From a virus: DNA of 42,365 nucleotides. This document shows positions 15,163 through 23,805 of the stretch, piece by piece. Every line of letters begins with the position of its first letter. Within the stretch, counting starts at the first letter, position 1. The position numbers and the translations under genes were made by a program. The notes under the pieces were generated by a model. That model was not told the DNA's origin, made no database searches, and saw nothing but the letters and a program-made list of their open reading frames with translations. The stretch is taken from positions 1-42,365 of the IMG/VR virus record IMGVR_UViG_3300037294_000660. The stretch is one strand, 5' to 3'.

Positions 15163-17645
15163 TATTTAGCTTTTAAAAGTTCAATTTCTTTCTCTAAATT
15201 CCTGATTTTCTCTACTAGGATTTCTATGTAGTTTACTGATAAATAACCTTTATCGTCCTTGTTTACTTGATCAGGATTTGTTGCTCTTACTTTTTGGGCG
15301 ATGTAGCCTATGTGGGTTTTAGTATCTTTCTTGTCTTTCCAAGTAAAGTATATGACATCGCCATCTCGTTTAATGATGTTTTTTAAACGGATGTCAGAAT
15401 TAAAAAAGCCACCAGATGCAGTGATTGTGCCATTGGTTGTAATACTTCCGCCAGAATTTATATTAACTAATCCACCTGCGGTGTTAAATTGAATCCCATA
15501 ATATCCTGAATAGTGAGTATTAGTTGTTCCACCAGTATATGCCATTCCATACCAAGGAATATTTGTTGCAAAATCATCAGGATAATTAGCAAGAGAAACG
15601 TACTTATTTATAAAAGCTTTCCCAAATATATAAGTATTTAAACCATTGAACTCTGCTGATTTTGTAGGGTTTTCATTTGCAGTACCTGACCAAAACCTAA
15701 TCGGTTGACCTCCTTGGTTAGACATAACATCCAAACCGCCGTTATTATTAGTGCTTATTCCATAGCCATAGTTACCAGCAACTAAACCTAAATTTAGGCT
15801 TGAGTTACTATTAACTTGACCATTTAACACAGGTGAACCAGCAGTTATTCTTACTGGTGCTCTAAAATCTCCAAAACCTGTAATTAAACCACATGCTCCA
15901 TAATTTGGACTAGCTGAGTTTCCATTTCTAATTTCTAAAATTCTAGTATTTGGGATAACTCCTAAAAATAAATCACCAGATGCCGCCGCACCAAACCTGA
16001 TAGGTGTTGTGCTAGAAAGATTGAGAGTAGAGCCTGTGTCAGGATTTCTAGATGTGACTGATGAAAAAGTTTCCGAATTTGCAAATCCTGTAAGGTTTCC
16101 AGTAAAACTTCCTATGAAATTAGGTGCCGAAACTGAACTTGTAAAACTGGCCGTAACATCATTGTTTATAGTCATTCCACCTTGCCAAGTTTTAGTGCCT
16201 GATATCATACCTATTCGTGCGTACCTGTCTACTGTACCACCATCTGTCTTAATTTGAACTCCACCACTATAAGCCCCTCCCCAAAAAGTTTTAAGAGTAG
16301 GATTACCGTCTCCTTTAACATCACCGCCAACGGTAAGATTATTTGTAGTTGAAATTGGACCCGTAAAATTAGCTCCAGAAATATTAGCCTTTCCGCTTAA
16401 ATCTTGGTCTCCTGTGTTTATTCCAGTTGCAGTTCCTCCCCCAGTAGCATACGTCACATTGCTAGCGCCTGTTACTAAACCTTTTCCGTTTACAGTTACA
16501 TTGTTAAAACTTCCAACATTACTGTTAACTGTTGCTAAGGTTAGTGCAGTTGAGCCTGTTACATCTCCTGTATGTGTGGAGTTTGTGATTTTAGCGGTGT
16601 TTAAATTTACAGCACTTGTAAAGTCTGTATTAGGAACATTTCCAAGTCCCACATCCCCATTATTCAGCACTACTGCTCCAACCTTGCCCGCTACACTTGT
16701 AACAGTTGATGCTGGTGTAAGTAATTCACTCCAATTAGCTAAAACTGACGAAGGACTTTGTCTTAAAATAAACGCTTTGCTTAAGTCTGATCTAATTGCT
16801 ACATCTCCTTGTTCTGCTTGGCTTAACCCAATCATTTGTGCTTCTGACGAAACAGGAAATGTTTCTGAAATTGCTAAAGCTGGTATTTGGTTGTTAGGAA
16901 CTTTTCCGTCAGACCCAAGTGTAGCCACTCCATTAGCTACTGCTTTTTCTGAGTTGTTTATTTTTGTATTGAGCCCATTAGTTACCGTTGTATTTGTAGC
17001 ATAATCGCCTGTAGCTTGCTTAGAATCTAAGGCACTTTGCAAACCTGTTACCGTTGCAATAGCCTGAACTCCTGTGTGTAACGTTCTGTCTCGTAATTGA
17101 GCATCTGTGCTGTTAGCAGTAAACCCACTTGGATTAGTGGCGTTGTAAGGAGTGAATCCAAGATTGTTTTGTTTCCCATCCAAAGCTGTTTGAAGTCCAG
17201 TTACAGTTGCAATTGCTTGTACCCCTGTATGCGTGGTTCTATCTCTTAACTGAGCATCTGTGCTGTTAGCAGTTGCCCCTGTGGCTATACCGTTTAACTT
17301 TACCTTATCAGTAGCAGGCATAAGTCCTGCTTCTGTGGTAGAAACCGCTGGAAGTATCGCTCCTGTACCTGTGGAGCTATACACACCAATAGTGTTGGCA
17401 GTTCGATTTCCTATAGAAATATTAGTAGCCGGATAAACGATAGTGGCTTTTACCTGATCTATTAAAACCAATTTAGATATCCCTTCAATCCTCTTAGTTG
17501 TTGGATTTCTAACCAATAGTGTGTCAGCAACATTGTTTAATATCAAGGCATTGTTATGCTTGATGCTTCCAACTGGCGTTGTAGTTGTTTGAGAAAAGGC
17601 TATTGTTGAAATAAATAGCAGTAAAAATAAAAGTTGTTTTTTCAT
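15162..17645 (-). CDS. Tail fibre with signal peptide and S74 chaperone domain
   Basis: 827-aa receptor-binding-type fibre. Residues 1-18 look like a signal peptide (MKKQLLFLLLFISTIAFSQ). Residues about 115-240 contain two near-copies of a TANSTDAQLRDR..HTGVQAIATVTGLQ..LD.KQ repeat typical of phage fibre shafts. A beta-helix-like, Asn/Gly/Thr-rich body follows. The last ~78 residues match the peptidase S74 intramolecular chaperone: SDIRLKNI at the self-cleavage serine (about 750), then HIGYIAQKV, then a coiled-coil end. The S74 domain trimerises the fibre and is then cut off. The signal peptide is odd for a virion protein. The gene lies in late block B after two baseplate-type genes. Confidence 0.85.
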   Translation of the reverse strand: MKKQLLFLLLFISTIAFSQTTTTPVGSIKHNNALILNNVADTLLVRNPTTKRIEGISKLVLIDQVKATIVYPATNISIGNRTANTIGVYSSTGTGAILPAVSTTEAGLMPATDKVKLNGIATGATANSTDAQLRDRTTHTGVQAIATVTGLQTALDGKQNNLGFTPYNATNPSGFTANSTDAQLRDRTLHTGVQAIATVTGLQSALDSKQATGDYATNTTVTNGLNTKINNSEKAVANGVATLGSDGKVPNNQIPALAISETFPVSSEAQMIGLSQAEQGDVAIRSDLSKAFILRQSPSSVLANWSELLTPASTVTSVAGKVGAVVLNNGDVGLGNVPNTDFTSAVNLNTAKITNSTHTGDVTGSTALTLATVNSNVGSFNNVTVNGKGLVTGASNVTYATGGGTATGINTGDQDLSGKANISGANFTGPISTTNNLTVGGDVKGDGNPTLKTFWGGAYSGGVQIKTDGGTVDRYARIGMISGTKTWQGGMTINNDVTASFTSSVSAPNFIGSFTGNLTGFANSETFSSVTSRNPDTGSTLNLSSTTPIRFGAAASGDLFLGVIPNTRILEIRNGNSASPNYGACGLITGFGDFRAPVRITAGSPVLNGQVNSNSSLNLGLVAGNYGYGISTNNNGGLDVMSNQGGQPIRFWSGTANENPTKSAEFNGLNTYIFGKAFINKYVSLANYPDDFATNIPWYGMAYTGGTTNTHYSGYYGIQFNTAGGLVNINSGGSITTNGTITASGGFFNSDIRLKNIIKRDGDVIYFTWKDKKDTKTHIGYIAQKVRATNPDQVNKDDKGYLSVNYIEILVEKIRNLEKEIELLKAK

Positions 17646-17649
17646 GGTT

Positions 17650-18090
17650 TTAAGAATTTGGTAATGAAACTGATATTGGTTTGTAATTAAGATAATTGTT
17701 TACGTTGTTGTCGCCTGTGAGATTAAGATAAATAGCCATTGGCCAGTATTCAAGATCAGCATCCGCTCCTGGACCAAAACCGCGAGCGTAATCACCAAGT
17801 TCAATAACACCAGTTAAGTTGTCGGTAATCTTCTGCACTAAAGTAAATTTAGATTGCAGTGGCACTAAATTTTCTTCGACAGCCAGTATAGAATCAGACA
17901 ATGTTTGAGCAGTGCCTTCAAAACCTCCTTTGTCTAATTTTAAAGAAATGTCGGTATTAGCAAACTCCTGTAAAATCAACAAAATTGCTTCGTAAGCATC
18001 TTTGGCAGCTTGTGCCGAATTCTCATCAATGATGATTTCTATACGTGGTATAGGAACTCCATTTACCTCTATGCTTATATTATCGCTCAT
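17650..18090 (-). CDS. Hypothetical tail/baseplate protein
   Basis: 146-aa protein with a beta start (ISIEVNGVPIPRIEIIIDE), a helical segment (QAAKDAYEAILLILQEFA) and a beta C-terminus. KLDKGGFEGTAQTLSDSI resembles short shaft motifs used in phage fibre attachment. It overlaps the previous gene by 4 bp and precedes the S74 fibre by 4 bp. Likely an adaptor or connector between tail and fibre; inferred from position. Confidence 0.5.
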   Translation of the reverse strand: MSDNISIEVNGVPIPRIEIIIDENSAQAAKDAYEAILLILQEFANTDISLKLDKGGFEGTAQTLSDSILAVEENLVPLQSKFTLVQKITDNLTGVIELGDYARGFGPGADADLEYWPMAIYLNLTGDNNVNNYLNYKPISVSLPNS

Positions 18091-18629
18091 CGTGTTCCGG
18101 TTTGTTTAACGGTTACTTTTCCTTCCACATAGTAGACATTAGAGGTTGGTTTGCTCATTAGAATGTCATAGTAGTAGCTTTCGTAAGTCAATACTTTCGC
18201 TTGATCGGCAGTTATGGCAATTGATAAAATATTATTATCGATACCTGAAATCGTAAGTCCGGAACCAACTGTCAATTCGATAATAGCAGGAGCAGACTTG
18301 CTGTGTTTTACTTGCAGCTTAATAGACGAGAACTGCTGAAGGTTGATGGCAACAGCATCTTTGTTGAAAGTCAAATCGAAGTTGTGATTTTCGTTTTGTC
18401 GAATAGTAAAATCATACTTCCCTATTGAATCTCTGGTGGATGTATAAGAACTTATTTCAGAGGTTACGGATATAGCACGAAACAAAATAGAATCTCCTAC
18501 TTGTTTACTCACGCAAGAAAGCGTACCCGCCTCGGCAAGTTGCTTTATGAACTGACTTTCTAACTCACTTTCACCTATGAGTTTTATATCGTCTATGCCG
18601 TTGGCGGTGGGTACTCTTACTATTTGCAT
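18087..18629 (-). CDS. Baseplate/tail protein, BppU-like
   Basis: 180-aa, first gene of late block B. The C-terminal half reads like a BppU-type Ig fold: a motif with SIKLQVKHSKSAPAI, then GLTISGIDNNILSIAITADQ, then TYESYYYDILMSKPT and VEGKVTVKQTG. Such proteins are receptor-binding-apparatus adaptors. The ATG at 18629 lies 16 nt downstream of the late promoter B -7 box. The connector gene upstream ends at 18686. Confidence 0.5.
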   Translation of the reverse strand: MQIVRVPTANGIDDIKLIGESELESQFIKQLAEAGTLSCVSKQVGDSILFRAISVTSEISSYTSTRDSIGKYDFTIRQNENHNFDLTFNKDAVAINLQQFSSIKLQVKHSKSAPAIIELTVGSGLTISGIDNNILSIAITADQAKVLTYESYYYDILMSKPTSNVYYVEGKVTVKQTGTR

Positions 18630-18645
18630 TTCAATTTATTTTTAT

Positions 18646-18681
18646 CAAAAATAAGTTCGTGTGTGATTTTTTAAAAGGACA
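18646..18681 (-). promoter_or_regulatory. Late promoter B (TGTCC type)
   Basis: TGTCCTTTT (18681-18673), 19 nt, then TATTTTTG (18653-18646), a perfect TAnnTTTG. It is followed by ATAAAAATAAA and the ATG at 18629. This is the best-formed copy of the five. Confidence 0.8.
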
Positions 18682-18685
18682 TGAT

Positions 18686-19639
18686 TTACAGGAACAACCC
18701 TGATTTCTTCTTTATAATCTTCGGTGTGATTCCCGTTTCTGTTTTGTCCTGGTATGTTGTGAAAATCAAAGGATTTGCTACTATTAATTTTTTCAACGCT
18801 TTTAGATATTCCTCACCTGCAGTTTGTTTTGCCTTACGAAGTCTTGCAAGCTTTTCCTCTGACAATTCTAGGTTTGTTTTTTCCCACGGCATCTGATCAG
18901 TAGATACGGTAAAAGAAGTTTCGGTAAAAGAGAAAGTTCCAGTGTCAGCGATTTTAGCAACGGTTAAGGCTACGATTGCTTTTTGTGCTAATTGCTGCGC
19001 TCGCGTAACTAGAATATCTGCAGAGGTTTTCTTTAAAAAAATAAGTGTAGCATCGCCTAGCATCGCGATTAAATATTGCTCCTCAACTTCACGCATGGAC
19101 GGCTTACAGGCAACGAATGTTTGGCGGCTTTTTTGAATATTAAAATAAAGATTGAAAGTTTCTGTTTGTGCAACAATCAAATTTTTGAATACAGTGTAGT
19201 ATTTTGAATCTCTCCAGGCCTCAAAATCAGCTATGTTTTCTTCCATGATCTGGAAAGCACTGTCAAGCGCTTCATTATATGTTTTCAAAAGCGAGCGGTT
19301 CAGGTCACGCTTATCCTTCCAGTCTGCATTAGAAGCCTCTTTGCTTTCAGAAGTTTTAGTTCCCGAATTTGTTATTAAAACATTAATTGTTGGCATAGCC
19401 ATGAACAAAGAATAGTTGGCAATAGCTTCTTCAAGGAACAACTTGACTTGATCGATAGGCTCAGAGCTTTCAACATCTAAAGGATGGATTACAATGAGGT
19501 CGTACTGCACTTGGCCGATAAGTTCCAGTATCATTTTTCGCTCTGCTCTTCGTGAAAAAGGAATTACTTTCTCAAAATCGAAAGTCGCCGCTACAATGAT
19601 GTGACGTTTTAAATCGGATATATTGTTAATTAGTCTCAT
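18686..19639 (-). CDS. Head-tail connector-type protein (DUF6712-like)
   Basis: 317-aa protein. The N-terminus (ISDLKRHIIVAATFDFEKVI, then FSRRAERKMIL and LIG) has the pattern of Bacteroidetes phage DUF6712-type proteins, which are encoded beside portals. The body is mostly helical. It begins 2 bp after the portal and ends block C before late promoter B. A head-to-tail connector or adaptor is the likely role. The family name is my recognition and needs an HMM search. Confidence 0.6.
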   Translation of the reverse strand: MRLINNISDLKRHIIVAATFDFEKVIPFSRRAERKMILELIGQVQYDLIVIHPLDVESSEPIDQVKLFLEEAIANYSLFMAMPTINVLITNSGTKTSESKEASNADWKDKRDLNRSLLKTYNEALDSAFQIMEENIADFEAWRDSKYYTVFKNLIVAQTETFNLYFNIQKSRQTFVACKPSMREVEEQYLIAMLGDATLIFLKKTSADILVTRAQQLAQKAIVALTVAKIADTGTFSFTETSFTVSTDQMPWEKTNLELSEEKLARLRKAKQTAGEEYLKALKKLIVANPLIFTTYQDKTETGITPKIIKKKSGLFL

Positions 19640-19641
19640 GG

Positions 19642-20973
19642 TTATTTATGGATTATATTTTCTTGACCGTTTGGATTTTTATCTAATGTGGTAAGGTTGA
19701 CACCTGAGAACATGCCTATTAAGCTTTTGTCCCAATTGTTGAATGCACGCCAAAACAACCAATCATCGGACACGTAAATTCTCTTTGGGACCAATGAAGC
19801 AGAAAGAACAGTGTAGGCTTCACGGATGTTAGAACCGGAACCGCCAAGGTTAGAACCACCAGGAGTTCCTGCTCCAATAATTGCGGGATTTACTCCGATG
19901 GCGAAAAGAATTTCAGAGTTGGCCGCTGAAGCATCTGGAAGGTAAGAGCCGTCTTTTAGTTTATCATCTATAGGCACTACCTCGATCCCTTTTACAAACT
20001 TTCCACCGTCTTCGAATATTGGAGAAATCAGTGAACGCCCACCCGCTTTGTTTCCTGATAAGTGTTCATCAATAGCTGCAGACAATTCCTCACGCATTTT
20101 CTGGCGTTTATCCGCGTCGAAATCATCCCATTCCTCTTTGTAAAAGTTTTCAAAATAATAATCAGAAACGTAGATCATGAATTTTATGTGTGCCTGCTGA
20201 TCAAAGAAGGCTTTTTTAAATTCAGGAACAGAGTTTGCCACTTCCATCCAGCCATTGCGGTCCACTGCGTGCCAACCTGCTTTAGGATAGTAATTTTCGT
20301 CAACGAAAGCATAGGAAGAACTTGTACAGAAATTATAGATCCCTTTTTCTTTGCAGATGTCTTTTATTTCCTGAGCCGTCATTCTATCTTTATCAAAGAA
20401 TGGAATAGGCGTAGAGTAGTTTTTATTTGATGTAGCCCAATCAGTATTTATAACTACTAATGGAATATTGCCTGCTTCATTCATTTTTGCAAAGCGACAA
20501 TGTGCGGCTTTGTGGCGAATTGCTCTGACTATTTTTTCTCCATTAACTGAAATAACGTGTTCCGTAAATGCAATTTCAAAAAGCGATAGGTCTTTTATTT
20601 TAGCAGCCCAATATTTGTCTAAATTGTTTTCAAAAACAAATGTTTCAATTTCTGCATAATCTTCGATCAATTCTTCTTGAAGCTCTACTTTGCCCGCGGT
20701 GTTTTTTATTTTTTTGTACAAACCAAAACCATTACCGTAAGTGGTAGATGATAGCGTGTTGATCCCGCCAACTGCAGCTCCATTTTTTAGAAACTTTTTA
20801 TTGTAGAAATTTTGTGGGTACAAGTTGTCAGCTCCCCATTGCACTATTTCAGCAGTAGTATTTTCGTTCGAAGGATCAATCTTAATTTTGATTGCCGTCG
20901 GAATGGATGAATTAACAAGCCCCGTCAATGCAACTGATACTTTTCCTACGTGTATGTTTTTAAAATGTTCCAT
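19642..20973 (-). CDS. Portal protein
   Basis: 443-aa protein of portal size. The C-terminal motif ANSEILFAIGVNPAIIGAGT, then PGGSNLGGSGSNIREAYTVL, is characteristic of Bacteroidetes phage portals. The middle contains FFDQQAHIKFMIYVSDYYFE and a charged helix. It precedes the connector and follows the 109-aa gene by 1 bp. It should form the dodecameric DNA entry ring and dock the terminase. No fused nuclease or protease was seen. Confidence 0.85.
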   Translation of the reverse strand: MEHFKNIHVGKVSVALTGLVNSSIPTAIKIKIDPSNENTTAEIVQWGADNLYPQNFYNKKFLKNGAAVGGINTLSSTTYGNGFGLYKKIKNTAGKVELQEELIEDYAEIETFVFENNLDKYWAAKIKDLSLFEIAFTEHVISVNGEKIVRAIRHKAAHCRFAKMNEAGNIPLVVINTDWATSNKNYSTPIPFFDKDRMTAQEIKDICKEKGIYNFCTSSSYAFVDENYYPKAGWHAVDRNGWMEVANSVPEFKKAFFDQQAHIKFMIYVSDYYFENFYKEEWDDFDADKRQKMREELSAAIDEHLSGNKAGGRSLISPIFEDGGKFVKGIEVVPIDDKLKDGSYLPDASAANSEILFAIGVNPAIIGAGTPGGSNLGGSGSNIREAYTVLSASLVPKRIYVSDDWLFWRAFNNWDKSLIGMFSGVNLTTLDKNPNGQENIIHK

Positions 20974-20974
20974 A

Positions 20975-21304
20975 TCAATATATTACTTCTAAGTCGTTGA
21001 ACTTAGTGATGTATAAAATGTTTAGTTTTTTTATTTGGCCAGAAATCAATTCTATATTTCTAGTTCTGTTTTGCCAATGGTTGGGATTCTTTCGTTCCAC
21101 TTCCTCCCGGTTGTAAAAAGCAAGTGGATTGAAAGGTTTTCCTTTTGTTTTTTTAGCCATCAATAATTTAGCGCCTTCATACCGTTTCAAAACCCCACCC
21201 ATTTTATTGTGACGGTTGTAGGTTCTGAACTCAATCGTGAAAGGAACTGCATCTCCTTTCGCATCGGTTTTTTTCATTTCTTCCAAAACCTGTATCATAA
21301 ACAT
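20975..21304 (-). CDS. Hypothetical protein before the portal
   Basis: 109-aa basic protein (VPFTIEFRTYNRHNKMGGVL, then KRYEGAKLL). No domain recognised. Start choice: the ATG at 21316 lies within 4 nt of the late promoter C -7 box, so a transcript from it would be nearly leaderless there. The ATG at 21304 is 16 nt from the box, as in block B, and was chosen. It may be a small head or packaging factor; position 1 bp before the portal supports only operon membership. Confidence 0.5.
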   Translation of the reverse strand: MFMIQVLEEMKKTDAKGDAVPFTIEFRTYNRHNKMGGVLKRYEGAKLLMAKKTKGKPFNPLAFYNREEVERKNPNHWQNRTRNIELISGQIKKLNILYITKFNDLEVIY

Positions 21305-21320
21305 TCTCTTAACCATGATT

Positions 21321-21356
21321 CAAAATTCGGTTTATAAACTATTTTTAAAAAGGACA
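21321..21356 (-). promoter_or_regulatory. Late promoter C (TGTCC type)
   Basis: TGTCCTTTT (21356-21348), 19 nt, then GAATTTTG (21328-21321), a 7/8 match to TAnnTTTG. Drives the portal block. The geometry matches copies A and B exactly. Confidence 0.72.
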
Positions 21357-21560
21357 GTATTTTTGAGTACAACTTTGTGCCTTCGGTATCAAAAAAAAAA
21401 ATTTAATGATATAATTTTCAAATACTTACAAAATTTAAAACCGTTTTAAATCTCTTTTCGTCTCGATGTTGACCGGCTTGCCCCTAATCTGTTTCTACAC
21501 TTGCCTTTTTCGAAAAAACGCGATATATGGTGGCGTTTATTTTAAAAAACCAAAAAAACC

Positions 21561-23159
21561 CTATTTTTTCAGCGTATGCCCTTTGAACAATGGCAAGAAA
21601 ACTTTGTCGTGTTTTTGTTTGATAAGCTTAAAAACCTGCTTACTATATCTCCAGTAGAGTGGGATATCAAAAGTATCAGAGAAGTGAGTCGCATGTTGCT
21701 GAGGCAAGACCTTAGACTTCTCGCTTCGTTTATCTTTTACAATTGTGTTGGATTTATTGCCAGCGAGAGCTGGAGCATTCTCTAATGATATAATAAGATC
21801 CTGGCAATTGTTCTCGTTGATTTCTATTGCAGGCAATCCCATTGTACCACCATGTTTCAATAAGTAATTGATCACTATAAACTTCTCGTTATGCGGTGGG
21901 TTCTCAGCACCCTTGCGCACCTTCACTATGACTTTCCAGCCTTGACGCTTTAAGCAATCAATCGCCTGCTCTGCAAACGTTACTCTAGAGTTGGGTGTCT
22001 TATTGTTACCATTACGGTCATAGTAGAACTCAATCAGGTTGTTAGACTTCTTCTTATCTTCATAGTAAGGAGCGAACTCTTCATCAATTAAATCATCAAT
22101 GATCTTGGGTGAGTTCACATAGAAAGTCTTGAGACAACGGTAGCGTTCGCCTTGGTCTTGTGATACCTTAAGCGTTATGATGTTACCCCAGTCAATGGTC
22201 AAGATAAGCGGCTTACTCTTCATGTAGTCCGTGTCCTGCTTACAATTGAAGTCCTTAGCCCTGGCACGCACGCCTATTCCTTCTAAGTATTCGTTATCAT
22301 AGGCATTGCGGTAGTAATGCTTCTTTGGGTCAAGCTGTGGGTAGAACCCATTGGTCACCTTGGCAGGGCGTATGTTCCTGATCTCAGCATCATAATGCAT
22401 CACGCTTGGTGCATTGTCTCGCATACGTTCAAACCAAGAGGCAGACAGGTTGTGTTTATTTACCGCTGCAGGAGCTTTCACAAATAACACCTTCCAAGGT
22501 TCTTTTTTAGCTAACGCATCCAAGTCCGTAAACCATTGCCCTTTCTTAGTCATTGCCACAGAAGAAGCATATATCTCAGCATTACACAACGGCTGATCTT
22601 CATATAAACCGCCACAAGTAGAGCGGTTTGTAGTCTGTACGTTATTAAATAACTTTACATTATCCAGCAATGCTGCCTCATCCCCAATTACGATTGAAGA
22701 GTTAAGTCCACGTCCGGCATCAGTTTGATCATTACTAACTAATTGCCAAATAAAACCATTGGAAAAGTGAATTGTATTGTCCCAGTTCTTACTAGGCGAC
22801 TGGAAAGGCATTTCAAAACCAAGGCTTTTTCCACACTTTCCTACGACATAATCGATGTCTTCATATATCCCAAACATCGCCAATCCCGCCTTAGTAGAGG
22901 GTAGTGTCCTGGATAAGATTTGCTGATACGTTTCGCCGACTATTATTCCAGTTGCTTTAGGCATTTGCATTACGGATTCTTTGACAAACCAGCCTAATAT
23001 TGTTGACTTCCCAGAACCACGAGCCCATTCTAAAACAATGGTTTTAATATACATCTCCACCAAAGTAATTAGATTCATTACCTTTTTACTAGCTTTGGCT
23101 ATCGTGACTATTTGAGCAAGATTGAGCTCGATTTCGTTATTCTTCATCTTCATCCTCAT
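21561..23159 (-). CDS. terL: Terminase large subunit
   Basis: 532-aa DNA-packaging motor. The ATPase has Walker A AxGSGKST at about 46-53 (EWARGSGKSTIL) and a Walker B-type acidic strand SSIVIGDEAALLD. The C-terminal nuclease domain starts with LILTIDWGN, an RNase H-like acidic residue in strand 1, and the protein ends with HATHFSDTFDIPLYWRY. It overlaps the small subunit by 23 bp. Its start may be Met1, Met3 or Met5, all in the same frame. No intein was seen. It is the last gene of late block D. Confidence 0.92.
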   Translation of the reverse strand: MRMKMKNNEIELNLAQIVTIAKASKKVMNLITLVEMYIKTIVLEWARGSGKSTILGWFVKESVMQMPKATGIIVGETYQQILSRTLPSTKAGLAMFGIYEDIDYVVGKCGKSLGFEMPFQSPSKNWDNTIHFSNGFIWQLVSNDQTDAGRGLNSSIVIGDEAALLDNVKLFNNVQTTNRSTCGGLYEDQPLCNAEIYASSVAMTKKGQWFTDLDALAKKEPWKVLFVKAPAAVNKHNLSASWFERMRDNAPSVMHYDAEIRNIRPAKVTNGFYPQLDPKKHYYRNAYDNEYLEGIGVRARAKDFNCKQDTDYMKSKPLILTIDWGNIITLKVSQDQGERYRCLKTFYVNSPKIIDDLIDEEFAPYYEDKKKSNNLIEFYYDRNGNNKTPNSRVTFAEQAIDCLKRQGWKVIVKVRKGAENPPHNEKFIVINYLLKHGGTMGLPAIEINENNCQDLIISLENAPALAGNKSNTIVKDKRSEKSKVLPQQHATHFSDTFDIPLYWRYSKQVFKLIKQKHDKVFLPLFKGHTLKK

Positions 23160-23715
23160 TTACATCTTCATAATCGATATCCTCTGAATTCATATCATTG
23201 AAATCAATTAAACCACCATCCTCTCGACCTTCTAATGATTTCAAGACAGAAGGATGTACTTTCAAGATGTAAGTCTGAGCTTTCAGTTTCTCTGGATCAA
23301 AATTTGGATCAGTATCTTTATCAAAACCACCAATTTTAATCCTTTGCGCGATCACTTTCAATTCTAATGCCCCGTCTTTATCCTTGATAGCTCGCTGTTG
23401 CAAACGCATTAGATCCTCCTCAATTAAGTAACGCTTGGCTTCCTTGTGATTTTTTAATATATCTCCGAAAATCGCCAAAGAATCATTGACATAGCGATAC
23501 GCCTGAGCACGGCTAGAACCATCATTCACTAACACCGAAACAGCCTGTTCCTTGGAATGATAATTTATCATCAAGTTCCACGCTTTGGATATTTTTATAC
23601 GAGTTTCTTCTTGTGACTCGCTTAATGTAACGGTGTGTTCACCCTTGAGATAGTACTTGCGTATTTTATCCAGGGTTGTGACTTTCTTTCGAAGAATGAC
23701 CGCATTAGAACTCAT
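23137..23715 (-). CDS. terS: Terminase small subunit (putative)
   Basis: 192-aa protein directly before TerL. It has an HTH-type region (SKEQAVSVLVNDGSSRAQAY, RYVNDSLAIFGD), helical central domains and an acidic tail (NEDEDEE). This resembles small terminases that bind the packaging site and recruit TerL. It is the first gene of late block D, downstream of the D promoter. The overlap with TerL supports the pair. Fold-level recognition only. Confidence 0.75.
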   Translation of the reverse strand: MSSNAVILRKKVTTLDKIRKYYLKGEHTVTLSESQEETRIKISKAWNLMINYHSKEQAVSVLVNDGSSRAQAYRYVNDSLAIFGDILKNHKEAKRYLIEEDLMRLQQRAIKDKDGALELKVIAQRIKIGGFDKDTDPNFDPEKLKAQTYILKVHPSVLKSLEGREDGGLIDFNDMNSEDIDYEDVNEDEDEE

Positions 23716-23733
23716 ATTGCTATTATTTTAATG

Positions 23734-23768
23734 CAAGGTCATAAACGGTAAGTGTAGAAAAAAGGACA
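23734..23768 (-). promoter_or_regulatory. Late promoter D (TGTCC type, weaker -7 box)
   Basis: TGTCCTTTT (23768-23760), then TGACCTTG (23741-23734). The spacer is 18 instead of 19 nt and the -7 box matches only partly. It directly precedes the small terminase gene. The TGTCC half is perfect. Confidence 0.6.
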
Positions 23769-23771
23769 AAT

Positions 23772-23802
23772 AAAAAAGCCCCACGTTTAGTGAGGCTTTT
23801 TT
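23772..23802 (-). terminator. Terminator between membrane moron and terminase block
   Basis: AAAAAAGCC, a C/A mismatch, CAC, a GTTTA loop, then GTG and GGCTTTTTT. It lies 3 bp past the membrane gene's stop and just upstream of late promoter D. Confidence 0.8.
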
Positions 23803-23805
23803 ATT

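Noticed and set aside
15310-17004. Plus-strand ORFs inside the tail-fibre gene
   Set aside because: They are antisense to the fibre, hydrophobic from reversed Thr/Asn codons, and have no supporting start signals. Treated as shadows; the same applies to plus-strand ORFs in the tape measure and S49 genes.
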